Assembly: GCA_023374045.1 (NCBI GenBank)
Contig: CM041782.1
Location: 183,414,925-183,478,924, forward strand
DNA from: Limonium bicolor
Taxonomy: Eukaryota > Streptophyta > Magnoliopsida > Caryophyllales > Plumbaginaceae
Reading direction: 5' to 3'
DNA: 64,000 nt
The translations under genes and the position numbers were made by a program. Shown here one piece after another: positions 20,801-31,877 of this stretch (position 1 is the stretch's first letter; the number at the start of each line of letters is the position of its first letter). The notes under the pieces are model-generated. The model was not told where the DNA came from. It worked only from the letters and a program-made list of their open reading frames with translations, and did no database searches.

Positions 20801-21702
20801 TACCCGACCTCCACATCGGGCTAGGAGGGAAATTATGTACAATGTTGTTAGGGTGTGACGCCTATGTTGCCTCGACTCCCTCTTGTTATGTTCTGGTTGT
20901 TTTCTTCTTGGATTACAACCACCCACAAGCTTAACCAAGGCTTACCTACCTCATCACTATTGGAGTTAGGGGGAAATTATGTATGTTGTGAGTCCTATAC
21001 GAGGCCGCCACTCAAGTAAGGAAATGTATGTATGTTGTGCTCGGGCTTATATTCCCCCGGCACTCCCTAAAAGAAGTTCATGTACTCTAAGAAGAGCGAA
21101 ATTAAGTTGTGTATGTTATAAAGTGAAGTGGTGTTGTTATGTTGGGTGTGCTAACCTTGTGTATGTATTCATTGATGGATGTTGCTTGTAAGCATGATGT
21201 GTGTACGAGTTTGTGCATGTTTGAAATAAATCAATCGCATGCTAAGATGACAAATAGTTGTGCGTGGCCTGGTAGCATGCGGGCTGCGGGATTACCATAC
21301 CAGCAAAGGTGCTGACCCCCTCTGGGGGCCCCCATTACTCTACAGGTACGAAGGAGCTGCAAGCCGTTCGAGAGTAGGACAGGTAGTTGTTGCACCTGGG
21401 TGGTCTTTCAAATTGAGAGTGTATTATAGGTGTAGTAAGACCGAATTTGTTATCGGCATTAGTTTGTAAATACTCGGTACAATTGTAATGTAAGTGTATA
21501 ATGAATGTTGAACATGGAACGGGATTAATGTGTAGTTGCTCGGGAATTTAGTCCATCAGACCGGTACAATGTATGTATGTTAGCCTTGTTAGCCACGTGG
21601 GTGGCTAACGGCGTGTAACACCAAAGAGTTAAGTGATGTTGTGAGTTATGAATTCCGCTGCGATATGTTGTTAAATGTGTTGTTAGTAGTTGGGGTGTTA
21701 CA
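17863..21702 (+). repeat. 3' LTR of Element 2
   Basis: 3,840 bp. Same features as the 5' copy: intron sites 18947-19379, hairpin array 19771-20002, double hairpin 21301-21328, U5 hairpin 21588-21609. Between about 20470 and 21140 it differs from the 5' LTR by a cluster of one- to three-base deletions rather than substitutions. The terminal CA is followed by the TSD GATAT. Confidence 0.93.
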
Positions 21703-22834
21703 GATATTGAGATAATGCTAAGGACAGGAGCGGAGAACGAACCATGCCTTTTAGGGTGGGGATACCTCTCCTTGTTGTGAGGCCATGAGTGGGAATGAAC
21801 CCCTCAAAAGGGCTTTCACATATTAGAGATAAAATATACTTTATTTAGAAAATGGAAACTATGAACCTTGAGATTACCTTAGAACATACCAGATACACTT
21901 GAGTAATAAGGAAGGTTACACGGATAGACCCACATCCAACACCCAGGATGTAAGAATTAGTAATGGTCAGAGATAAACATTGAGATTGCACATTATGACA
22001 CGTCAAGTGGCCAATGCTCAGAAGAGCTTGTGATTCAGTGGATGACTTCTTCAGTGACCAGTTAAACTACATGGTAGATAACATCACTAAGGATGAAAGA
22101 AAGCGAAAGAAATTAGCCTACTTACGAATCTGAGATTGGAGCAAAACATCTTCATATCAAGAGTCAACTATTTTACAACACGGTACGACAACCGCCTATA
22201 CCGGAATGAAAGAACTCCCAGTGTGTTTACACCAAGAAGGGATTGAGTATAAGGTAAGACATTAGAATAAGTGAATAAGAGGTTGCACCATCAATGGGCA
22301 ACATGGTAAGGGCCAACTACCACGGTAGTAGTGGTCGTGAGTACAATAGTTAGAAAGGTGGATTAAGTCATGGTGCGCGGTAAGGCGACCATTATGAATG
22401 AGCCGTCAAATATTGACACTGAGGCAATTAGATTTATGAGTTAAGACCAGTATAAGTAAGAAAATAAGATGGTAGACGAACTGAGCATTGATGCCAGTAG
22501 TCTGGACCTAGTTAGGTAAGATTTTACAGGAAGCACACTACCCATTCCTTAAGGAACTGGAAGTTCATTCCTAGTAGCATAAATATGAGGAACAAGATAA
22601 GAGGCTCTACGGAAAGAGACCTCAATTTTTAAGAGACCAAATCAGTGCGGAATACAGAAAGGAGCTGGAGCATACCATAACCAAGAACACAGTAAATGGA
22701 CTTCCCTTGATTAACTTCAAGAAGAACAATAAATGTTATTATGGAACGATGAAAGAGGAGATCGACAACAGAATACTTCATAATTAGCAATAGCTAAACG
22801 TGTGATGGACACTATGAGTTTACTAAAACAAGAC

Positions 22835-22928
22835 GTGGGACGACTGCACCCCACAGGGGCTTGCAGGCCTGACACGCTCATTTATGAGTTAGTTGGGTAA
22901 GTAGTAATGTACCAGTAAGGTACCCCAT
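22835..22928 (+). other. Multibranched structured-RNA candidate, Element 1
   Basis: Homologue of 14133-14227. Closing GTGGG/CCCAT (one G-U pair); branch 1 CCCC-ACA-GGGG; branch 2 CCTGAC...GTTGGG (two G-U pairs) with inner CTCA-TTTA-TGAG; branch 3 GTACC-AGTAA-GGTAC. Compared with Element 2, branch 1, the inner stem of branch 2 and branch 3 each show a double change that keeps pairing. Confidence 0.55.
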
Positions 22929-23650
22929 GCATGTAGACGAGTGGTGTAAGGAACACGGGAGGTAGTCGACTCCGTACCACCGACAACGACGCAAGATCAC
23001 ACAAGAGCAGCTACTACCACAGACAATCGAGGAGAAGAATTCAGTTGAATCAGCAACACAGAGGAACCAGAGAACAGATAATTAAGGACTATGAAGTGCG
23101 AAAAGCACGGAATGTTAAGTACAGACATTGGATATGTCTTAAGATGTACGGAATTAAGACTGTAAAGCGCGATATGCACTAAACAGTAGTTTCAGACTAA
23201 GAATCATCCTCAGACCAAAGGTCAGTTGGGGAGAACGATTTAGACATTCGAGAAAACACTAAGAGTATGAACATAAGATCTTCAAGGAGAATGGATAGAC
23301 GAGTTACAACTCATTAAGGCCGTGTATATATAAAGATAACACGTGACCATTGAGGGACCTTTAGTGCTAAACCATAAGCACGCAAGAGAAAGATATCCGA
23401 TACTGTAAAAAGGATAAGTGAGGCAAATAAACCTAAAACAATCAGAGTCACGCAGCGGAAGCTAGCAGACCACTACCTTTGAGATTAGACCAAACTGAGT
23501 TAAGGAAACGGTATAAGTACCGTTAAGAATCCTCGATACAGAGACTAAGTCATTTCTGATTGAATTATAACTAAGATAGATGACGTGGAAGCTTGAATGC
23601 TTGGTGAGAATTAGACATCTTGAACTTATGTTCAAAGATGATGTGACGTC

Positions 23651-23686
23651 GATTACGTGGGCGTAATCCATTTTAAGGGGGGTAGA
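23651..23686 (+). other. Central polypurine tract and hairpin, Element 1
   Basis: GATTACG-TGGG-CGTAATC hairpin, then TTTTAAGGGGGGTAGA, about 1.15 kb upstream of the 3' PPT. The purine core is identical to the terminal PPT. The Element 4 copy is at 42686-42721 (minus). Confidence 0.6.
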
Positions 23687-24805
23687 GCGAAAACCGCTTA
23701 GCGTATGTTGTGTACTGAGTACATAAACTACGGTGTGCATAGCACCAAATAATTTGAGATTGTTTTACACAAACATTTTGAGATAAATCATGGTTATTGC
23801 ACACAGAAGATGTGAATGCCATACATATTAAGTACCTGTCTTGTTAACTCCGGTGTGAGTACAAGTTAAGAGAATTAAGGAAAAGAATTAAGGAGACTTA
23901 AGGAATATGAATATATGAGGTAAGAGTCGATATGAGACTATGTGGGAGATAAGAATAAGATAACATTATGAGATACAATTTGATATGATTATGAGTTAGG
24001 AAATAGTAATGCTATGTGGTATGAGACAGTGGAAGTTGGTATGGGACAGTTATAGAACTTAGTAGGAATTTAAGTCTTGAGGTAATTACTAAGAGATGAA
24101 TTGGGAATGTTTGATGGACTGAGTCCACACTTTGGAGATGTATTGATTATGATTAGAAGAACTAAAAAGATAGAAAATTGGACATTAGTGAATTATTTGG
24201 ATGTTGAAAATGACGTGGGAGGTGGAACTTGATTTTCTAGGGATCAAGGGAAACCGAACACAAATTGGAGTGGAAGGGTGGTTCTACACTGATGCTGATC
24301 ACATCAGGGTAGGATTATTCCTGAAACTCCCTACCAGTGGTCACAATTAAATCACACTAAGGATAGAGGCCTTAGGATAAAATGAAATTGGAGTTGCTTG
24401 TATTTTTAATTAGAGGAATTATTCCTCACATGACCTCGTAAAAAGGATTACCTTTTTACTGAGTCTCGCCCATGAAGTCGAGGACGCACGAGCCTTTGTC
24501 TTCGGACCGGTGACATGGGGAGAGCAGAGTGTTTTGTATTCTGGCCCATGGTAACGAGGACAAATGAGCCATTGTCTACGGACCGGTGACATGGGAGAAT
24601 ACGTTGGAAATTATGTGAATGTTTCAATCATAAAAAGAAACAAAAAGAATTTTGAGTGCTATACATGCTTAAGCATGTTGTGTGATATTTAAGTATAAGA
24701 ATATGGCGGATCCAATGATCCAATGAGATTAAGTATACATAAGTATGATCTATATGATCTAAGGAATGAGGTAAGACATGTATTCTAATAAGAAAAGATG
24801 CATGG

Positions 24806-24842
24806 GAACTTTGGGGACAAAGTTCTTTTAAGGGGGGTAGAT
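24806..24842 (+). other. PPT and upstream hairpin, Element 1
   Basis: GAACTTTG-GGGA-CAAAGTTC (24806-24825), then TTTTAAGGGGGGTAGAT. Relative to Element 2, a C-G pair in the stem is replaced by T-A in both arms. Confidence 0.85.
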
Positions 24843-27800
24843 TGAAATACCCCAAACCTGAGTATGCTAAGTAAACATCAGATTATGATGTAATAAGGCT
24901 AGAATATGCCTTAGATAGATTGGTAGACAATTTAAACCAAGGAAAACACAAGAAAGTGCCTTAAGGGCAATCAGGGCAAAAACATGCTCTAAGCTTGGAG
25001 TGACTTTGATTAGCACCCAAATACCATTATAAGACCTTAGTAATATTCTAATGGTCATTTTAAATCAATTAGCAAAGAAAACCAAGCTTGAAAACAAGTT
25101 AAAACACAAAATGTGCTTTAAGAAGTCTTAAAGCACATTTTTGAGAAATTGTCTTAGAAGTGAGTTTTGAGTGGCTAAATGTCCATCATTACTCTTTAAT
25201 CAACATGTGTACTAATTATTATCACATTAGGAAGTCTAAATCAATGGGAAATCAAAAATTTCAGAAATATGTGCACTGATTAGTGAATAGTGCCAAATAG
25301 TGCCCAAATTAAGCTTAAGTCAACATAAGTCAATGAGATGGTCAACTAAGACCATAAATATCTCCAATTACAAGAGGGGGGCCGGTTTTTGATGTGAGGA
25401 GTCATCACATGACTAAGCAAATAAAGGAAAAGAAGAGTAAAAGAGAGAATAGTACTATTTGCTTTATAAAAGCAAAATACCTTATATTAGCCTACCTCTC
25501 TCCTCTCTTCTTCATTTCTCTTCTTCTTCCACGGTTCTCTTCTTCTTTTCCTCTGTTCCAAACCGTCCCAAGCAGCCTCCATGGTTGCCTCATCTTCAAA
25601 TGTTCATAACTTACTCATTTTAGCTCCAAATCAAAAACTAAACACATATATCTCTTAGTTAGCTCAAGCTCTAGCTTTCTATCTTTACAAAATTGGAAAA
25701 GCTTCATTTTGGAGCCATGGGAAATCTCCATTTATGTGGGAAAATCAAGTTTGAAGAGCTCATTAGCTTCTCCATTCTCTTAAGGTAAAGAAAATGTAAG
25801 AAAAACCAAGTTTCCATCATCTTCCTTATATGGCCGAAAATTCCTTCTCATGGGGCCTTGTTTTTATGCCTTGTTCTAGCTTGATTTATTCACCAAGGAC
25901 TAGTGGAGGTCCTATTTCATTCAATGCCAAAGTCTATCTTGAGACTTCAAAGGTAATCATCCACTTTTATGCCTTAGAACACATTTCTAACCTAGGTTTT
26001 CATTCCTTGAGGTTAGTGTATTGTTTAGTGCTCATATGAGTCATTGAATATTGATTAGAACATTGGCAAGGGAAGTTTAAGTGGTGGCCGATATTCATCC
26101 AAGAAGAAGGTCTAAGGAGGAAGTTAAGATAAGCTTGAGAAAACAAGGTAAAATGCTTACCTAATGGTGGTTTAAGTTTTAAGGAATGAGTTTTAGATAA
26201 GTACCAATGTGGCTTAGAGCTTACATTGTGTATTGGGTTATATAACCTAAGAAAAAGAACTTAAACAAGCTTATGAACTTGTGATTAAGGAGCTAATGAG
26301 AATGAGTTAGTAATATAAGTTTAAGGTGGATTTTAAGAACATTATAACTACTATGAGATTGATGGGTGTATTTGCAGGTTAAAAGCTTTTATATGTGGGA
26401 AATTCAGTGTTTAAGTTTAAGTCATTTAAGGGCCTAAGAGCCATATCATTTAAGAGCCTTAGTGCTATGCAATTTAAGATTATTGCAATATATTGAGTAT
26501 GATGTGAATAAGTTGATTTGGGTGAGAAAATAAGATGAGAAAGGACTTCGGGTGTGTGAGAAAAACAATGCATTTGGGCATGAGAATATACTAGGGGAGC
26601 TATGGCGAAATTTGAGTAGAAAATAAGTGTTTAGGTGATGGTGGTGAATTAATATGACCTAGGATTTACTAGGAGTCATTATGAAGAATTTGAGTGGAAA
26701 TGAGTTAACTAAGGAGTTCTTGAGAATGAGAATGATCTAGAATGGTCTATGAGGAAGTTAGAGTTTAGATGGGTGTATTGAACACACCAAAGTCATGGTA
26801 TGAGGAGTGGTAAGACTTGTGCAAGAATCTGGATGGAAAGGTGTATAATGCTTTAAGGTGATTTAGGTATGAACTAGAGAGTAAAACAATGAGAGTTTTG
26901 AGAACCTTGTGTAAGGGTGATGATGCTAGTAGTGGACTAATGAGGTTTAGTTTAGATGTTAATGAGTGGACTTAGGTGATGAAAGGGAAAGGTGTGGGAG
27001 AATGTTGTCAAATGTCAAGGAAAATGACTGGGAATGTAAAAGAGAGTATGATCATGAGAATGGTGAATAAGATGCATAAAAGAGGTGGAAATGTATAAGG
27101 AGGGTGTTACATGGTCAGGGTAAATGAAGAACCATGTTAAGGTGTTAAGGTAATGGAAAACAATATATAAGTAAGCTCAAGAGTTTAGGAGTGTTGAGTA
27201 ACAAATGAAAAGAAGAGAAGTTATGCATGGACATGCAAGATGACCTTGGAGGGATTGAGCAAAGCAAAGATGTAATGTAGTGATGTTAAGGAGGAGCTAT
27301 ATGGGTAGGAAAGAAACACTTTGGTTAGTCGAAGTTTTAGATAAAATGTACAAGTTGGAAATGTAAGGAAGCATATGACAAGTGTTAGGAATGTTTGTAA
27401 GAATTTAGTAAATGTTTGAGAAGATCTTTGGAAGTTGTTTTCGAGAGTTTGGTGGAAGTTATAAGGTGAGTTTAAGTGCCTAAATGATGTTAGAAGACAT
27501 TATGAGGGTTTAGGAGAAGTTTGGTGAATATTGGTTAAGTGTTTGAAGGCTTAGAAAATGAGTGTTTTGCCTTGTCCGAACATCCGTCCGGACATGGACG
27601 TTCGGACAGGCCCTGTTGCGTGAAAATTTTCAGAGTCTCGACTTGTGTCCAACCTTGGGAAGTCCGGACACAAGTTCGGACGTGCCTGCTTCTACTTAGG
27701 ATTTTCCTCGACCCATGTCCGAACTTCCGAAGTCCGGACACATGTTCGGACATGCGTCTGTTTTCAGTTTTGAGTCTCGACTTGCGTCCGAACTTGGGAA

Positions 27801-29499
27801 GTCCGGACACAAGTTCGGACATGCCACTGTTTTGGCCAAAAACCTTGTTTAAGGATGGGAAATGATGAGGATAATTAGGTATTGATGTTATAAGGTTGTT
27901 TAAGACATGTTTGGTGGGTAACAATGATAATTAAGTGGATGAATAAGTATAAGTGATGAGGAGAAGCGATTCACTTAAGATTAAGTTTGTAAGATTAGGT
28001 TGTAAGACTTAAGAAGTGTTAGGTTGGGATCATTAAGAGTTAAGTAAGGTAAGTAATTTAAGTAAGTTGAATTAAGTTAAGTGATTAACAACCTAAAACT
28101 GAATGAATGTTTTAGGACTTGGGAATTTGGACTCCGGAAGAGAGTAAGCAACCGAACAACCAACGGTGAACGGTACAGTTCTCTTGTGACCTGCTTGCTA
28201 ACGAGGTGTCCCTCGGCTTGTGTGCTATTTGTTTTTGTGTGCTCACTAAACAAGATAAAGCATGCAACCGGAATATATTATATCTATTGTATTGTTGTGT
28301 GATGTATGTAAACTAACACAACATACCGTGAGAACTTACTAACCAATGTTTAGTAAGGAATTGAGTGAGACTGAGGAACGCCCCTAATAAGGGACGATAT
28401 GAACCGAAAGAGGTTAACCAACAAACAGGGTCTTGAGATTACTACTAACTGGAACTTGAGTGAGGAAACCCGGGACCGATCTCCGGTCATGCATGCTAAG
28501 GAAAGGGGGTCGTTATCTATAGCAGATTCGACCTCCGATTAAGGACTTGTCTTCGGACTTGTAGCCTAGGGCCGGTTGCCGGCTCAGCTGCGCTGGACTC
28601 CCGTCCAAAGTAGGTGGCATTAAGATGGTGCGGTGGGATCACCTAAATCCCAGGTTCGAATTAAGCTACAACCATTCCCTTCCAGGAACGGTTTGTATAT
28701 TGAGATTAAGTTAAGATTAAGATTACGGTAAGATTAAGATAAGTTGCAACCATTCCTTTTTAAAGGATGGTTTGTATTGTTAAGTTCAAGAGTAAGGTAA
28801 GGTTAAGATAAGTTGCAACCATTCCTTTTAAAGGATGGTTTGTATTATTAAGATTAGGATAAGCTACATCCACTCCTTATTAAAGGGTGGTTGTTTCTAA
28901 GATTAAGATAAGGCTAAGATTGAGGTGAGATAAGGATGGACTAAGATTAAGGGGGAACATTACTTAAGGAGTTAAATAATTAACTCTCTAATTGAGGGAA
29001 CGCATTTAAGTCGTTCAGTGTGTGTGAACTTTGATTGTTCATATCTGAGTTGTTGTTTACTGCTCTTACCATTATATTGTGCATCTAATCAACCTCCATG
29101 CTATCGACAATTAGTCGTCGTAGCCACGTTAGCTTGGGGGCCATGAGGGGATCGTACCAGCATTCGTGCTGACCCCCTTTGGGGGCTGTTTTTACTACAC
29201 AGGTGTACATCAGGAGGCAGCCGTCGCAAGAGTAAGAAGAGGATACAAGTGTTAAGGATTAAGTGTGACCTACGAGTTGTGCATGTACACTCGTATGGCA
29301 ATTGAGTTAGTAAGATGTATAGGTTGTGAGAGGATTGCAAGAAGGATATGTAAATGGTTAAGGTTGTTGGACTAATGTTCGGTATATTCTGTAGTCAGAC
29401 CGTGGCAAGGTCCTGGATTGTAAAGAATTCCGCTGTGACATGTTTATATATATACTGTTAAGTTGCGAGACCACATCTGGATTGAGTTGGGGTGTTACA
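24843..29499 (+). repeat. 3' LTR of Element 1
   Basis: 4,657 bp, nearly identical to the 5' LTR. TATA 25463-25472, intron sites 25785/25953/26148/26377, hairpin array 27573-27836, ACCATTCC repeats 28664-28900, double hairpin 29158-29185. It ends GGGGTGTTACA and is followed by the TSD GCTGT. Relative to the 5' LTR it shows a small deletion near 26550 and scattered substitutions. Short open frames have no support. Confidence 0.93.
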
Positions 29500-29504
29500 G
29501 CTGT

Positions 29505-29713
29505 TCATTCTGATTGAAGTAGTCATATCCCAACTGAGCTTCTTTGTACTGTGTATTAGCTTGGTCGACTTCCCACCAATACAACTCTCGATTTGATTGT
29601 TGAGGTGGTTGATAATCCTTGACCATCCTTTGATATGAGGATATCTCCTCTTGCATGTGCGTCCATTCCAAATCGATCAACAATCTTCTCACCTCATCGT
29701 AGCCGCTCTTCAT
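29505..29713 (-). pseudogene. N-terminal part of the unit A acidic ORF
   Basis: Opens with ATG at 29713 (MKSGYDEVRRLLIDLEW...), about 260 nt after the PBS. It is rich in Glu, Gln, Tyr and Trp and helical in character, with no family I recognise. The frame runs into Element 1 at its right codon boundary and continues at 2281. The start is supported by its position as the first ATG after the PBS. The unit B copy has lost this ATG. Confidence 0.55.
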
Positions 29714-29974
29714 ATTCAGTAACTATCCTACAAAAACAAAAATAAAAATACCAAGTAGAATAGAACTAAAAATAGAAAATAAACACAAAAACAAAATTAA
29801 CTAAATAGAAAAATAAATAAGATATAAAACAGAAAGACAAGAAAATCGCTAAAACAAATAAAGTAAGTAAAATTTAATACCATTAAATGAAGCGAAAATA
29901 AAATAAAATAGAAAAAAAAAACTAAACAAAAATCTCAATAAAATTAAAAACCATCAATTAACCGTGCCGGAGAG

Positions 29975-29991
29975 CCCCGGCAACGGCGCCA
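29975..29991 (-). other. Primer-binding site, tRNA-Asp, unit A
   Basis: On the minus strand TGGCGCCGTTGCCGGGG, a 17-base complement to the 3' end of plant tRNA-Asp. This primer is typical of Athila/Tat-group Ty3 elements. It sits six bases from the LTR end (29998). The unit B copy is at 52238-52254. Confidence 0.85.
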
Positions 29992-30900
29992 AAAACTTGT
30001 TGGAGAAATATGTGACTACTTCTACAACCTAGGCAGTGTACCAATCGTTTTGCGGAAAAGTGGATTTGTGGGTTGTCGTACTCTTGGGGACCTCGCTGTG
30101 GATAACTGAAAGTGTACTAAATTGACCGAGACTTCTAGCAAACAGGTTTTATCTTTTTAGGGAAAGAGTATGATTGAAAACTAACTTATAAGACAATAAT
30201 AAAAACAATTAATCAAAACAGAATAGAAATAGAAATTGTAAATCTTGTGTTTTTAAAGAAGCATCCTGGGTTATCTGCTCACCTATTTTATCCAATTATA
30301 TCAATATAAACTTTCCCACATTAGCAATAAACTCAGGAATCTTAATTAGTTCATTGACCGGTCCTTGTACAATAAACCCTGATTAACTTAAACAACAAGC
30401 CGCAATCCTTGCCCAAGTCATTATAAATTAATCGCTTTATTACCAATTCCTATTGGAGACAGATTAACCTATAGGCGAGACACGCTTCTAGTCATTAACC
30501 CGTTTTGACTTCCTCTGTCTAGAACCTTGTCTTAGCACCGCATTTCAACAAGAGACTACAAATATCACTTTAATAATTGTATAAGAAGGGTAAAGCTCAT
30601 TAAGGACAAGAATCAAAATATTGCATAGATAAATTATAGTGGAAAGTTTACATAACACAATTATATAAAATAGGCTCGCTTCCCAACCCGGGAGGCTAGA
30701 TTTATTACTCACACATAATTATAAAAACAAACATCAATAATAAGATGGACATTAAAACAGAGTAAAGGTAAACGAAAGAAAGAACTCTATTTGAGGAGAG
30801 TTGTTCTGCTTCCGGGCTTGTCTACGTGATTATGCGGACCTCAAAATGATGATAAACAGGTAGAACGAAGAATAACAAACAAACAGGCAAAAGTTAGTCC

Positions 30901-30985
30901 TGTCCGTGTGGGGCCACGCAGACACAAACGCGGACATCTCTTGTCCGTGTAGGGTCTGTGCGGACACAAATGCAGACACAAATCA
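30901..30985 (-). repeat. TCCG-type hairpin array 1 in Athila-like LTR
   Basis: Two to three degenerate units of the form TGTCCGTGTGGGGC ... GCGGAC, each able to snap back, plus GCAGACACAAA variants. The sequence theme (TCCGNNT ... ATGCGGAC) is like the snap-back arrays of the unrelated LARD family 1. Confidence 0.55.
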
Positions 30986-31203
30986 GGACGCAACCTGGTT
31001 TGCGCAGATCGTCTTCTTCCTCTCGAAATCTGGGAAATTAACAGCTTAAGGCTAAATTATTGAGGGAAAACGTAATATATGAAGTACATATAGTGTATAT
31101 AGATGGAGAATGTAATTTGGATGGAGGGAGAGTGATTTTTGATGAGCGTTGATGAGCTTTGGATTTCAGGAGGGATTGATGATGAAGATTGAAGAAGCGT
31201 GGG

Positions 31204-31213
31204 TTTTTATAGA
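31204..31213 (-). promoter_or_regulatory. TATA box of the Athila-like LTR
   Basis: On the minus strand TATAAAAACC, preceded by CTCTGCTC. It is the best core-promoter match in the LTR and directs transcription leftward toward the PBS. A start site near 31175 is inferred. Confidence 0.55.
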
Positions 31214-31365
31214 GCAGAGGAAGAGGAGAAGACAAGGGTGGATGGGATATAAGGTAGGCGGTGGTAATAGATGGATAATTGTAGGCGTCGTAGATAAGAG
31301 AAGAAGAAAACGGCACCGAAAGTTTACAACGCGTTAAATCTGGAAATCGGTGTCGCAGTTTATAC

Positions 31366-31590
31366 GTGTCCGCATTGCTGTCCGCGTACGGACACATATG
31401 CGGACGTGTGATGTCCGCGTTTCTGTCCGCGTAAAGACATATTTGTCCTGGCGAGAATTTATACGTGTCCGCGTTTGTGTCCGCGTGGGGCTACCCGGAC
31501 ACCTATGCGGACGTGAGATGTCCGCGTTGCTGTCCGCAATTAGGACACTTGTTTCCGGATAAGCGTCCGTGTGGGGCTACGCGGACATGT
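31366..31590 (-). repeat. TCCG-type hairpin array 2 in Athila-like LTR
   Basis: Four units of roughly 55 bp, for example GTCCGCAT ... ATGCGGAC (8-bp stem, loop about 22), with GTGTCCGCGT and GGGGCTAC in loops and spacers. The array lies upstream of the TATA box on the minus strand, so it would be in U3, unlike the LARD arrays, which lie downstream of their promoter. Confidence 0.6.
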
Positions 31591-31861
31591 GCATTTTTTC
31601 CTCATTTTTCTACAATCGTCAACTGGGCTTAGATTCTAGGTTTTAGCTCTGTTTCACTCGCTGTTTGTCGCGTTGGAAAGCTTGTGAAGTAAACTATGTG
31701 ATTCCAAGACTTTTTACTGCATTCGATACATAAAATGTATCAGTTCATATCAAAACATAAATCTTAGGAAAAACATACGATAAGTGAGTAATATTATCCT
31801 AAAAGTAAGTGAATATAAGGTAAATTAAACCCTTAAATGTCTATGTATTTCTCACTTATCA

Positions 31862-31877
31862 AACTTCCTCACACTTA
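31862..31877 (-). other. Polypurine tract of Athila-like unit B
   Basis: Minus strand TAAGTGTGAGGAAGTT directly next to the LTR start TGATAAG. Close variants of AAGTGTGAGGAAG recur twice more within the 3' internal region in both units (1037-1052, 1246-1261, 32779-32794, 32990-33005), which suggests duplicated plus-strand primers. Confidence 0.7.

Larger units (their letters stand above)
8938..21702 (+). mobile_element. Element 2, LARD family 2, complete, TSD GATAT
   Basis: Complete element nested in Element 1, flanked by exact duplications GATAT (8933-8937 and 21703-21707). 5' LTR 8938-12784, PBS 12790-12801, internal 12785-17862 (5,078 bp), PPT 17847-17862, 3' LTR 17863-21702. Total 12,765 bp. 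It has no gag-pol reading frame. Its internal region is alignable in blocks with Elements 1, 4 and 6, but the LTR is largely different from family 1, so it is a separate family sharing the same RNA-level architecture. It is younger than Element 1 because it interrupts it. Confidence 0.94.
21708..24842 (+). mobile_element. Element 1 internal region, right part
   Basis: Continuation of the Element 1 internal region after the Element 2 insert, again with no coding frame. It contains the 94-nt multibranched domain (22835-22928), central PPT (23651-23686), two copies of the GAGGAC...ACCGGTGACATGG motif (24478-24520 and 24555-24594; Element 2 has one), the PPT hairpin (24806-24825) and PPT (24827-24842). 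It is collinear with Element 4 (41558-44600, minus). Confidence 0.85.
2282..29499 (+). mobile_element. Element 1, LARD family 1, complete, TSD GCTGT
   Basis: A complete long-terminal-repeat element split by Element 2. It is flanked by exact 5-bp duplications GCTGT (2277-2281 and 29500-29504). Layout: 5' LTR 2282-6944, PBS 6950-6961, internal 6945-8937 plus 21708-24842 (about 5.1 kb once the insert is removed), PPT at 24827-24842, 3' LTR 24843-29499. Without the insert it is about 14.4 kb. LTRs of 4.66 kb and an internal region without gag-pol match the LARD definition of known non-autonomous plant elements. It sits in the acidic ORF of Athila-like unit A; the empty site survives in unit B at 34019-34023. 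Confidence 0.93.
29500..29997 (-). mobile_element. Athila/Tat-like unit A, proximal internal region
   Basis: The 5' end of the minus-strand unit A: PBS (29975-29991), about 260 bases of A-rich untranslated leader, and the start of the acidic ORF (29713 leftward) up to the Element 1 insertion. It is duplicated in unit B at 51787-52260. Confidence 0.8.
29998..31861 (-). repeat. Athila/Tat-like LTR shared by units A and B
   Basis: 1,864 bp; on the minus strand it begins TGATAAGTGAG and ends CTCCAACA. It is 5' LTR to unit A (PBS on its left) and 3' LTR to unit B (PPT on its right), so the two units form an LTR-internal-LTR-internal-LTR chain. It holds a TATA box (31204-31213) and two hairpin-rich arrays (30901-30985 and 31366-31590). 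A 119-codon minus-strand frame (31038-31397) overlaps the promoter and array and is not supported. Confidence 0.82.

Noticed and set aside
31038..31397. 119-codon minus-strand frame in the Athila-like LTR
   Set aside because: Overlaps the TATA box and a hairpin array in U3/R; no matching frame elsewhere and no domain.
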